Assembly (NCBI RefSeq): GCF_004795745.1 | Contig: NZ_SDGV01000001.1 | Location: forward strand, 161,025-225,024 | DNA: 64,000 bases | Direction: 5' to 3' | From: Vagococcus silagei | GTDB lineage: Bacteria > Bacillota > Bacilli > Lactobacillales > Vagococcaceae | Part shown: piece after piece, positions 55,951 through 64,000 of the stretch | Layout: the number at the start of each line of letters is the position of its first letter | Numbering within the stretch: position 1 is the first letter of the stretch | Program-made: the position numbers and the translations under genes | The notes under the pieces: model-generated | Seen by the model: the letters and a program-made list of their open reading frames with translations, nothing else | Told to the model about the DNA's origin: nothing | Database searches by the model: none

Positions 55951-57888
55951 CTAAAACTCTTCTAAAGCAAGCGATGCCGTTTCCCATTCTTCCAAAAGAT
56001 CATCTTGCGCTTGCGTTTTTTCCGCAAGTTGCTTGTTTAAATCTTGTAGTTTACCTAAATCATCCATGTGTTCAGGTTTTTCCATCTCTTGTTGAATGAT
56101 TTCTAAATCAGCTTCAACTTGATGTAAGGATTCTTCGATTTTTGCAACGGCACGCTCTAAGGTGCGACGCTCACGTTGCATTTTTTTATCTTGTTCGTAA
56201 TCACGTTTTGTTTCAGTGATGACTTCAACTTCGACTTCAGGTTGACCAGTTAGAAGTTCGACTTGTTCTTCCTCAGCTTTTTTCTCTAAATAATAATCAT
56301 AGTCACCATGATAAAGTTTGCTGCCTGATTCAGATAATTCTAAAACACTGGTCGCAATTCGATTAATAAAATAACGGTCATGTGATACAAAAAGAATCGT
56401 GCCTTCATACTCTATTAAAGCATTTTCTAAAACTTCTTTACTATCGATATCCAAGTGGTTGGTCGGCTCATCTAAGATTAAAAAATTATCCTTATTCATT
56501 GACAGCTTTGCTAATGCGACACGAGCTTTTTCGCCCCCACTTAGTAAAGGAATCGTCTTTTTCACATCTTCACCTGAGAAAAGGAAACTACCTAAAACGG
56601 TACGAATTTCTTTTTCAGGTGTTGTCGAATGTTCACTCCATAATTCTTCTAAAACAGTTTGATTTGAGCTTAAACGTGCTTGTTCTTGGTCGTAGTAACC
56701 AATATCAACTTTATGTCCTAGCTCAATGTCGCCTTTAATTAAAGGAATCTCTTTCATAATTGTTTTTAAAAGTGTCGATTTTCCAACACCATTCGGTCCC
56801 ACTAAAGCAATTGCTTCATTGCGACGAATCGCCACATTCACTGGCTCTGAAAGAATAGTCTCATCATAGCCAATCGCAACGTCAGACATTTTAAGTACAT
56901 CTTTACCTGAAGGGCGTTCCGTTTGGAAAAGGAATTTCGCTGATTTTTCATCTCCCGAAGGACGATCAAGGCGGTCCATTTTTTCAAGTTGCTTACGGCG
57001 ACTTTGAGCCCGTTTAGTTGTTGACGCACGTACTAAGTTACGCGCAACAAAATCTTCTAGTTTATCGATTTCAACTTGTTGTTTCTCATATTCTTTCCAT
57101 TCACGTTCTAAACGTTCTGATTTTTGATCTAAGTAACGACTGTAATTTCCATGATAATGATATATTTTTTGGCGACTTAATTCATATACCTCTTGCACAA
57201 TTTTATCTAAGAAATAGCGGTCATGCGACACAATCAAAAGCGCGCCACGGTAACCTTGCAAATAATTTTCTAACCAATTTAACGTGTCAATGTCTAAATG
57301 GTTAGTCGGCTCATCCAGAATTAGTAATTGCGGTTTTTCAAGTAATAAACGCGCTAAGGCTAACCGTGTTTTTTGTCCACCCGAAAGAGTACTCACGACA
57401 CGTTCAAAAAAGTCTTCTTTAAAATTAAAACCATGAAGCACTGCTTTAATTTCTGACTCATAGCCATAGCCATTAATTTGATCAAATTCATGTTGTAAGG
57501 TTGAGTAACTATTTAATAATTGTTCATACTCTTGTTCGGGCATATTTTCTGATGCTGCTTCAGCAATCTTCAGCTCAAACGCACGTAATTTTACTTCCAT
57601 TTGACGGACACCTTCAAAAACGGTCAGCATCTCTTCCCAAACTGTATTTTCAGATTCTAAGCCAGTATGTTGATCTAAGTAACCCATCGTTAAATTTTTA
57701 ACTTTTGAGATGGTTCCGCCATCACTTTCTTCAATGTTACCTAAAATTTTTAATAAAGTTGATTTGCCCGCGCCATTACGTCCAACTAAGGCAATGCGGC
57801 TGCGGTCTTGAATTTCTAATTGTATATTTTCAAACAAGACTTCCTCGCCAAAATGACGAGCGACTTGATTCGCTTGTAGTAATATCAT
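55951..57888 (-). CDS. ABC-F family ATPase (YdiF-like)
   Basis: 645 residues with two ABC domains and no membrane segment. Walker A GRNGAGKST and GPNGVGKST, signatures LSGGQKTRLALARLL and LSGGEKARVALAKLS, and the linker with RASTTKRAQSRRKQLEK. A C-terminal coiled coil (about 560-645, ARG-poor, Glu/Gln-rich) is the YdiF/Uup-type extension. ABC-F proteins act on the ribosome to rescue or regulate translation. Position next to rex matches B. subtilis ydiF. Confidence 0.92.
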   Translation of the reverse strand: MILLQANQVARHFGEEVLFENIQLEIQDRSRIALVGRNGAGKSTLLKILGNIEESDGGTISKVKNLTMGYLDQHTGLESENTVWEEMLTVFEGVRQMEVKLRAFELKIAEAASENMPEQEYEQLLNSYSTLQHEFDQINGYGYESEIKAVLHGFNFKEDFFERVVSTLSGGQKTRLALARLLLEKPQLLILDEPTNHLDIDTLNWLENYLQGYRGALLIVSHDRYFLDKIVQEVYELSRQKIYHYHGNYSRYLDQKSERLEREWKEYEKQQVEIDKLEDFVARNLVRASTTKRAQSRRKQLEKMDRLDRPSGDEKSAKFLFQTERPSGKDVLKMSDVAIGYDETILSEPVNVAIRRNEAIALVGPNGVGKSTLLKTIMKEIPLIKGDIELGHKVDIGYYDQEQARLSSNQTVLEELWSEHSTTPEKEIRTVLGSFLFSGEDVKKTIPLLSGGEKARVALAKLSMNKDNFLILDEPTNHLDIDSKEVLENALIEYEGTILFVSHDRYFINRIATSVLELSESGSKLYHGDYDYYLEKKAEEEQVELLTGQPEVEVEVITETKRDYEQDKKMQRERRTLERAVAKIEESLHQVEADLEIIQQEMEKPEHMDDLGKLQDLNKQLAEKTQAQDDLLEEWETASLALEEF

Positions 57889-58277
57889 ACGTTTCCTCCA
57901 CTTGTTGCTTTCTTTGCTTAGTTTATCATATTTTTAATCACATTGTGGTTAAAAAATGATAACTGAGAAAATAGAGACACATCACAAAAAAATCTGAGAT
58001 GTACATTAATGCATAAGTACTCTTATTGTATTTTTACGGTGCTCTCAAAGTAATAACACAGCCAACAAAAGAACCATCAAATGCGTTCATTGTTTTTAAC
58101 AACATCTTTCTATGAAAAAGCTCAAATTCAGACAGTATTAGATACACATCTAGCCATTCTATTCGATATTTGGTAAGCATCTTTTTTGCTTTTAACTAAT
58201 AGCAATAGTATTCTAGGGAAGTGAAATATTAAACAAGCTCATGTGAAGCTTAGATCTATCGGGGAGGATGATTTTAA
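57889..58277. other. Intergenic region between the ABC-F gene and rex
   Basis: About 390 bases between divergent genes. A possible rex promoter TTGCTT (58186-58191) and TATTCT (58209-58214), 17 bases apart, lies near the right end. A 31-codon ORF at about 58081 has no ribosome binding site and I do not call it. I see no clear Rex box. Confidence 0.5.
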
Positions 58278-58904
58278 ATGAGAGAAATGGATATCCCTAA
58301 AGCAACTGCAAAACGTCTACCGTTATATTATCGTTACTTAAAGTTTTTGTTTGACTCAGGCAAACAAAAAGTTTCTTCTACAGAATTAAGTGAGGCTATC
58401 AAAGTTGATAGTGCCACTATTCGTCGTGATTTTTCATATTTTGGCGAACTAGGTAAACGAGGTTACGGTTATGATGTTGAAAATTTAATGAACTTCTTTG
58501 CGAAGATTTTAAATGAAGACACATTAACAAACGTTGCTTTAGTAGGTGTGGGGAACTTAGGACATGCATTACTGAATTATAAATTCCATCAAAGTGACAG
58601 CATTCGTATTAGTGCTGCATTTGATAGTGATCCAGATATTTATGGAAAAATTTTAGAAGGTGTACCTGTTTATCCAATTGATGAAATGGTCCAACAAATT
58701 CAAGAACAAAAAATTGAAGTTGCCATTTTAACTGTGCCTTTAAAAGTAGCACAAGAAACAGCGGATTTACTGATTGATGCTGGTGTAAAAGGAATTATGA
58801 ACTTTACGCCTGATCGCATCACAACACCAGAAGATGTGTTGGTTCAAAATGTTGATTTAACAAATGAACTACAAACTTTGATTTACTTTTTATCACATTA
58901 TTAA
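58278..58904 (+). CDS. rex: Redox-sensing transcriptional repressor Rex
   Basis: 208 residues. An N-terminal winged helix ([36 protein letters not shown], in parts) and a Rossmann NAD(H)-binding domain with [16 protein letters not shown]. It senses the NADH/NAD+ ratio and represses fermentation and respiration genes. The start follows GGGGAGGATG. Position beside ydiF and ydiL matches B. subtilis. Confidence 0.95.
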   Translation: MREMDIPKATAKRLPLYYRYLKFLFDSGKQKVSSTELSEAIKVDSATIRRDFSYFGELGKRGYGYDVENLMNFFAKILNEDTLTNVALVGVGNLGHALLNYKFHQSDSIRISAAFDSDPDIYGKILEGVPVYPIDEMVQQIQEQKIEVAILTVPLKVAQETADLLIDAGVKGIMNFTPDRITTPEDVLVQNVDLTNELQTLIYFLSHY

Positions 58905-58908
58905 TAAA

Positions 58909-58963
58909 AAGAGCACTCAGAGTTGAAATCAAACAAATGATTTCAATTTTGAGTGCTCCTTTT
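58909..58963. terminator. Terminator between rex and the CPBP protease gene
   Basis: GAGCACTCA.A.TTGAAATCA pairs with TGATTTCAA.T.TGAGTGCTC; convergent genes. It overlaps the end of the protease frame. Confidence 0.8.
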
Positions 58964-59574
58964 CATATCAGTAAGATCACCAGATTCATCCCAACGTGCA
59001 CAACGATTGGAACCCAAATTTGTTTGGTGCGGTGATAAAGATATCCAAACCAAAATCCCAATAACAAATAGAAAATAAGGTTATTACCGTGTAATAAAGC
59101 AAAAAGCATTGCGCTGATGACCAGACTGAATTGCCAAGATAAACGCTTTTCCAAAACAGTTGGTAAACTATATCTAAAAACAATTTCTTCAATTATAGGA
59201 ATACAAATTGCTGAAGCAATAATCATGAATTCTGCTGATTTTATCTGTTGTAAAGCAGCAAGCGTTGAACTCGCTTCATAAGGTTTATGACTAAAAAGCA
59301 AGAGCGCGTTAATATAGAAAAATTGTAAAATGAAGCTAACAATAATTCCGCCTACAATCCAACGTATATTCTTCTTTACTTGCATGATTGAATCATTTTC
59401 ATCATTATATCTGACAAATACAAAGAGTAAAATACTCATTCCAATGATACTAATTGCAACATAGCTGATCGCCCCTAAAAGACTATCTTGTGGCAGTTTC
59501 GCCAAGAGTAGCGGACTATTGACGACAGCTAAATATATAAAACTACTGACTAATAAAAAACGTTCTTTGGTCAC
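58963..59574 (-). CDS. CPBP-family intramembrane metalloprotease (YdiL-like)
   Basis: About 203 residues, about six membrane segments. The catalytic motifs are EEIVFRYSLP (EExxxR near 133) and ALLHGNN, with HVGMN near the C-terminus. Family of Abi/CAAX-type proteases. GTG start at 59574 after GGAGGAG. Synteny with ydiL of B. subtilis upstream of groES. Confidence 0.85.
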   Translation of the reverse strand: MTKERFLLVSSFIYLAVVNSPLLLAKLPQDSLLGAISYVAISIIGMSILLFVFVRYNDENDSIMQVKKNIRWIVGGIIVSFILQFFYINALLLFSHKPYEASSTLAALQQIKSAEFMIIASAICIPIIEEIVFRYSLPTVLEKRLSWQFSLVISAMLFALLHGNNLIFYLLLGFWFGYLYHRTKQIWVPIVVHVGMNLVILLI

Positions 59575-59653
59575 GCTATCTCCTCCAAAATCTTTCTTTT
59601 CTTCTATCATACGCTACCGAATCAGTTTATTCACTATCATTTTAGCAAATTAC

Positions 59654-59682
59654 TTGCAAAAAAAATCAAAACTAGTTATGAT
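59654..59682 (+). promoter_or_regulatory. Promoter of groESL
   Basis: TTGCAA (59654-59659) and TATGAT (59677-59682) spaced by 17 bases; the CIRCE element begins 10 bases downstream. Confidence 0.75.
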
Positions 59683-59691
59683 ATAGAAGTG

Positions 59692-59718
59692 TTAGCACTT
59701 GGCAAACAAGACTGCTAA
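59692..59718 (+). promoter_or_regulatory. CIRCE operator (HrcA) with an extra half-site
   Basis: TTAGCACTT - 9 bases - GACTGCTAA matches the CIRCE consensus TTAGCACTC-N9-GAGTGCTAA except for one base in each arm. GTGCTAG (59719-59725) follows immediately and adds a second right half. Confidence 0.85.
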
Positions 59719-59759
59719 GTGCTAGAGAAAATATTAAACAATTTGTGGAGGGATTCATC

Positions 59760-60044
59760 GTGTTAAAACCTTTAGGAGATCGTATTATCATCGAAGTTAA
59801 GGAAGTTGAAGAAACAACTGCTAGTGGCCTTGTTTTAACTTCTGCTTCAAAAGAAAAGTCTCAAACCGGGGAAGTTATTGCGGTCGGTGAAGGACGTACC
59901 CTTGACAACGGGACAAAATCACCAATTAGCGTCACTGTTGGTCAAACTGTCATGTTTGAAAAATATGCGGGGCAAGAAGTTAAATACGAAGGTCACGACT
60001 ACTTAATCGTACGTGAACAAGACGTTGTAGCAATCGTTGAATAA
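59760..60044 (+). CDS. groES: Co-chaperonin GroES
   Basis: 94 residues. [25 protein letters not shown] (in parts), [24 protein letters not shown] at the end. The GTG at 59760 after GGAGGG gives the standard N-terminus. Forms the heptameric cap of GroEL. Confidence 0.97.
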   Translation: MLKPLGDRIIIEVKEVEETTASGLVLTSASKEKSQTGEVIAVGEGRTLDNGTKSPISVTVGQTVMFEKYAGQEVKYEGHDYLIVREQDVVAIVE

Positions 60045-60073
60045 AAGTACAAAACGAAACAAAAAAACTATGA

Positions 60074-61714
<1,641 letters not shown>

Positions 61715-61745
61715 ACTCTTTAAAAGAGATATATTGATATAAAAA

Positions 61746-61781
61746 TAACCACATGAGACTTCTCGTTTCATGTGGTTTTTT
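61746..61781 (+). terminator. Terminator of groESL
   Basis: AACCACATGA pairs with TCATGTGGTT, followed by TTTTG. Confidence 0.85.
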
Positions 61782-61938
61782 GATGTGGAAAGTGATGTGA
61801 TTTTATAATAATTTCCTTTTTACAGTTAGTTATGCTCTTGAATCTTTCCTTTTAGATATTCTATTTTCTCAAAATCTTTATTATTATTGTTATTTGCTCT
61901 ATAACTATCTTTGCTAGACGCCAAGTAAATTTTTAGAA

Positions 61939-62208
61939 ATGTTAACTAATAGGATTAAAGCAAATAAAGAGGACAACATTAGCATTATCAAAAAAGATGA
62001 TGGTAAAAACTACTACATATATCACAATAACTCAATAGAAAAACTAGTTAAATTAACAAATAACTACCTGTCTTCTATCAAAAATATCAATATAAATGAA
62101 GACACAACTTTAACTAAATCTATGGATACTCTAGCCAAAGAGCAACAAAAATTAATAAAAAGATTAAATGAATCTAATAAAAATTTAGAAAAAGAAATTA
62201 CTATCTAA
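61939..62208 (+). CDS. Hypothetical small protein, possibly truncated
   Basis: 89 residues, Asn/Lys/Ile-rich, from a very AT-rich stretch. No clear ribosome binding site; the frame opens only 21 bases upstream. C-terminal third is a charged helix (LAKEQQKLIKRLNESNKNLE). It may be the tail of a lost gene. Confidence 0.4.
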   Translation: MLTNRIKANKEDNISIIKKDDGKNYYIYHNNSIEKLVKLTNNYLSSIKNININEDTTLTKSMDTLAKEQQKLIKRLNESNKNLEKEITI

Positions 62209-62221
62209 ACTTCTTTTTTTC

Positions 62222-62251
62222 TTTACACACAATGTTTACAGTGTTAACATT
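62222..62251 (+). promoter_or_regulatory. Promoter and putative TetR operator
   Basis: TTTACA (62222-62227) and TAACAT (62245-62250) with a 17-base spacer. The inverted repeat AATGTT..AACATT (62231-62251) covers the spacer and -10 region, which fits autorepression. Confidence 0.5.
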
Positions 62252-62270
62252 ATTTAAGGAGGTTTATTAT

Positions 62271-62840
62271 ATGAAAAATAATTATCATAAAGAAAACTTA
62301 AAAGAAAATATATTGATTTTAACAGTCAAAATTATTAAAGAAGAAGGATACCAATCCGTATCTGTACGAAAAATCGCCAATCATTTAGACGTTTCCCCTA
62401 CTGCTATTTACCGACATTACAATAGTTTAGAAGAATTATTTACACAAGCAATAGTATCAGTTTCTCACGAATTTACTAATCTCTTAAAGACGTCCCTTAA
62501 AGGGTGTCAAATTTCACCTACTCAGGAAATCGCTACTGTTGGTGTTTGTTTTGTTAATTATGCAACAACATCTAAAAACGAGTTTGATTTCTTGTTTCTA
62601 AGTAATTACAGTTTAAAAAATGTTTCTCTAAACCATAAATCCGATTATCCCTTAATTCTTTTTATGGATTCAATTATCAATCAAGCAATAAAAGAGAATA
62701 ACTTTAAATACAGTAAGGAAATACTTTTTAATCAACTTTGGTGTTTTATTTTTGGGTATGCTGTTTTAGTATCAAAAAAACAAATTGAATTGAACGAAGA
62801 ACTTATAGACGCTACTGTTAAAAGTTTTTTAACTAGATAA
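62271..62840 (+). CDS. TetR/AcrR family regulator
   Basis: 189 residues. N-terminal helix-turn-helix (YQSVSVRKIANHLDVSPTAIYRHYNSLEELF), then a variable helical ligand-binding domain. Start after AAGGAGG. Probably regulates itself and the downstream oxidoreductase 17 bases away. Base composition is more AT-rich than the groESL side. Confidence 0.85.
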   Translation: MKNNYHKENLKENILILTVKIIKEEGYQSVSVRKIANHLDVSPTAIYRHYNSLEELFTQAIVSVSHEFTNLLKTSLKGCQISPTQEIATVGVCFVNYATTSKNEFDFLFLSNYSLKNVSLNHKSDYPLILFMDSIINQAIKENNFKYSKEILFNQLWCFIFGYAVLVSKKQIELNEELIDATVKSFLTR

Positions 62841-62857
62841 GAAATGGAGGAATTTAA

Positions 62858-63421
62858 ATGAGTACTTTAATAATCTATGCACATCCTTATGAAAAAAGCT
62901 TTAATCATCATATTTTAAAAACTATTACAGAAAAGAACTTAAATAAAGCAGATATTATAAATTTATATGAAGATAATTTTAATCTTATCTATTCTAAAGA
63001 AGAGCTCGCTTTATTCAAGGATGGTGATACTAATAGCACTTTTATAAAAAATTATCAAAACAGAATCTCGAAAGCTTCAAATATAGTATTTATTTTTCCA
63101 ATATGGTGGAATGATATTCCAGGAATTGTTAAAAATTTTGTTGATTTAGTTATGAAAAAGAATTTTGCTTACATAGATACTCCAACAGGAGTTTCAGGTA
63201 AATTAACTAACATAAAGTCAGTATCAGTAATCACTACTTCTAACTCCCCTACTTGGTACATTAAATTATTCTGTGGTAATAGTATTAATAAAGTATTTTT
63301 AAATGCGACATGTAAACAATTAGGTATAAAAAAAAGAAGATGGATTAATCTAGGTAATATAAAAAAAACTTCTTCATTAGACAAGAAGAAGTTTTTGGAT
63401 AAAATTAATAAACAAATTTAA
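62858..63421 (+). CDS. NAD(P)H-dependent oxidoreductase, flavodoxin-like fold
   Basis: 187 residues. LIIYAHPYEKSFNHHIL (FMN phosphate region), FIFPIWWNDIPGIVKNFVD and the aromatic NSPTWYI region match the Flavodoxin_2 family (MdaB, KefF type). It uses FMN or FAD to reduce quinones or nitro-compounds. Start has GGAGGAAT upstream. Co-transcribed with the TetR gene. Confidence 0.85.
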   Translation: MSTLIIYAHPYEKSFNHHILKTITEKNLNKADIINLYEDNFNLIYSKEELALFKDGDTNSTFIKNYQNRISKASNIVFIFPIWWNDIPGIVKNFVDLVMKKNFAYIDTPTGVSGKLTNIKSVSVITTSNSPTWYIKLFCGNSINKVFLNATCKQLGIKKRRWINLGNIKKTSSLDKKKFLDKINKQI

Positions 63422-63430
63422 AAGCAATCA

Positions 63431-63464
63431 AACTCCCCTACAGACTTACTTGTATGGGAGTTTT
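63431..63464 (+). terminator. Terminator after the oxidoreductase gene
   Basis: AAACTCCC.TA pairs with TA.GGGAGTTT, followed by TCATTT. Confidence 0.65.
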
Positions 63465-63515
63465 CATTTCTATTTTATTGAAAAAAATAAAAGAATATAA
63501 AGGAGGCGATAAAAA

Positions 63516-63620
63516 ATGAAAAATGATTGGGTAGAAATAATAGAATACGAGGAAGAAAATTGTTGGGATAAAGGAACATTAAAACAAGATGAATACGAGG
63601 ATTACAAGTATATGAGCTAA
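63516..63620 (+). CDS. Small acidic ORF, 34 residues
   Basis: MKNDWVEIIEYEEENC to EDYKYMS. About a third of residues are Asp or Glu. The ribosome binding site AAAGGAGGCGAT is near-perfect and well placed, which supports translation. No family recognised. Confidence 0.5.
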   Translation: MKNDWVEIIEYEEENCWDKGTLKQDEYEDYKYMS

Positions 63621-63684
63621 TTTCATAATTCACTTTTTAGAAAAGTAAACACTCGACCAATTTCAAAATCATTGTTTTTTGAAG

Positions 63685-64000
63685 TTAAGCGACTAGTTCT
63701 TTTCTATATTTCTCTTGTGACAATCGTTGTGCTGCAAAATTCTTTAAATTATAAGCTAGTTGAATCAATAATAGTTCAGTTGATGATGGTCGCCACTTTT
63801 TGACTGTAATAGAACGTATATCTAATTCTCTCATTAATTTTTGAACCCGTTTTAGGCTGATTTTAATCCCTTTTTTTAACAATTCTTGATAAATTTTTGG
63901 AGCCCCATATCGGCGATGTGATTTAGAATAGATTTGAAAAATAATGATCTTTAACCGCTTGTTTTCCTTTGCTTGATTTGATTCCTGTCTAGACATTATT
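63685..64000 (-). mobile_element. Remnant of an IS3-family transposase with an unrelated tail
   Basis: Residues of the frame at about 25-65 (SKSHRRYGAPKIYQELLKK, LKRVQKLMREL) are the HTH_21 part of an IS3 OrfB. After RSITVKKWRPSS the sequence does not continue into the DDE core; instead it ends with LLLIQLAYNLKNFAAQRL, which looks like the C-terminus of another transposase type. Probably a deletion fusion of two elements. The 5' part is cut by the window end. Confidence 0.75.

Noticed and set aside
58081..58176. A 31-codon ORF upstream of rex
   Set aside because: No ribosome binding site and no similarity that I recognise; it is likely chance.
59692..59725. A CIRCE with a 16-base spacer
   Set aside because: The canonical 9-base spacing fits better using GACTGCTAA as the right arm; the other arm is kept only as an extra half-site.

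Overview
The window looks like chromosomal DNA of a low-GC lactic acid bacterium of the Enterococcaceae. The gene content resembles Enterococcus and Vagococcus; a Vagococcus-like organism is my best guess from content, not from a search. The evidence is an ntpFIKECGABD Na+-ATPase operon in Enterococcus hirae order, a relQ-nadK-rlu-mgtE operon divergent from yjbK and spxH, a ydiF-rex-ydiL-groESL block, AAGGAGG-type ribosome binding sites, and frequent TTG or GTG starts.

Layout. 1-5.7 kb: an amino-sugar (probably N-acetylgalactosamine) system on the minus strand, made of mannose-family PTS EIIA, a YajC-like protein, EIIB, EIIC and EIID, then a GntR regulator, AgaS and a NagA/AgaA deacetylase cut by the window start. 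Both transcription units have a sigma-A promoter with a matching ACCAG(A/T)TGGT operator just downstream, and a cre site lies upstream of the PTS operon. 6-16.6 kb: tRNA-Leu, sprT-like, tex, a large coiled-coil protein, DUF1149, a PdxK/ThiD-type kinase, a signal peptidase homologue lacking the usual Lys, a TIM-barrel protein, a GH73 glucosaminidase, an aromatic acid exporter-like protein and a lipoprotein. 16.7-24.7 kb: a tandem palindromic repeat, an FtsX/MacB-type ABC transporter, a frameshifted NapA-type Na+/H+ antiporter, queT under a preQ1 riboswitch, a GNAT, a lipid kinase and a universal stress protein.

24.7-33.5 kb: the V-type Na+-ATPase operon, preceded by a leader with a terminator and a competing antiterminator. 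33.7-35.0 kb: a graveyard of broken genes (bacteriocin immunity, resolvase tail, GNAT). 35-45.9 kb: trmL-phosphatase-recD2 behind a second candidate attenuator, then rlmA, cutC, the relQ operon, yjbK and spxH. 45.9-55.9 kb: three small related membrane proteins, pepF, coiA, queG-hisC, and two HTH regulators fused to membrane segments. 56-61.8 kb: ABC-F protein, rex, CPBP protease, and groES-groEL under a CIRCE element. 61.9-64 kb: a very AT-rich island with a TetR regulator, an NAD(P)H oxidoreductase, small orphan ORFs and a mosaic transposase remnant at the window end.

Common threads. Sodium: an intact Na+-pump with a putative signal-responsive leader sits in the same window as a broken Na+/H+ antiporter. 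Queuosine salvage: the preQ1 riboswitch-queT and queG. Stress control: SpxH, RelQ, Rex and CIRCE-groESL. The most promising undescribed elements are the two mutually exclusive leader structures (ntp and trmL) and the tandem palindrome with compensated base changes.
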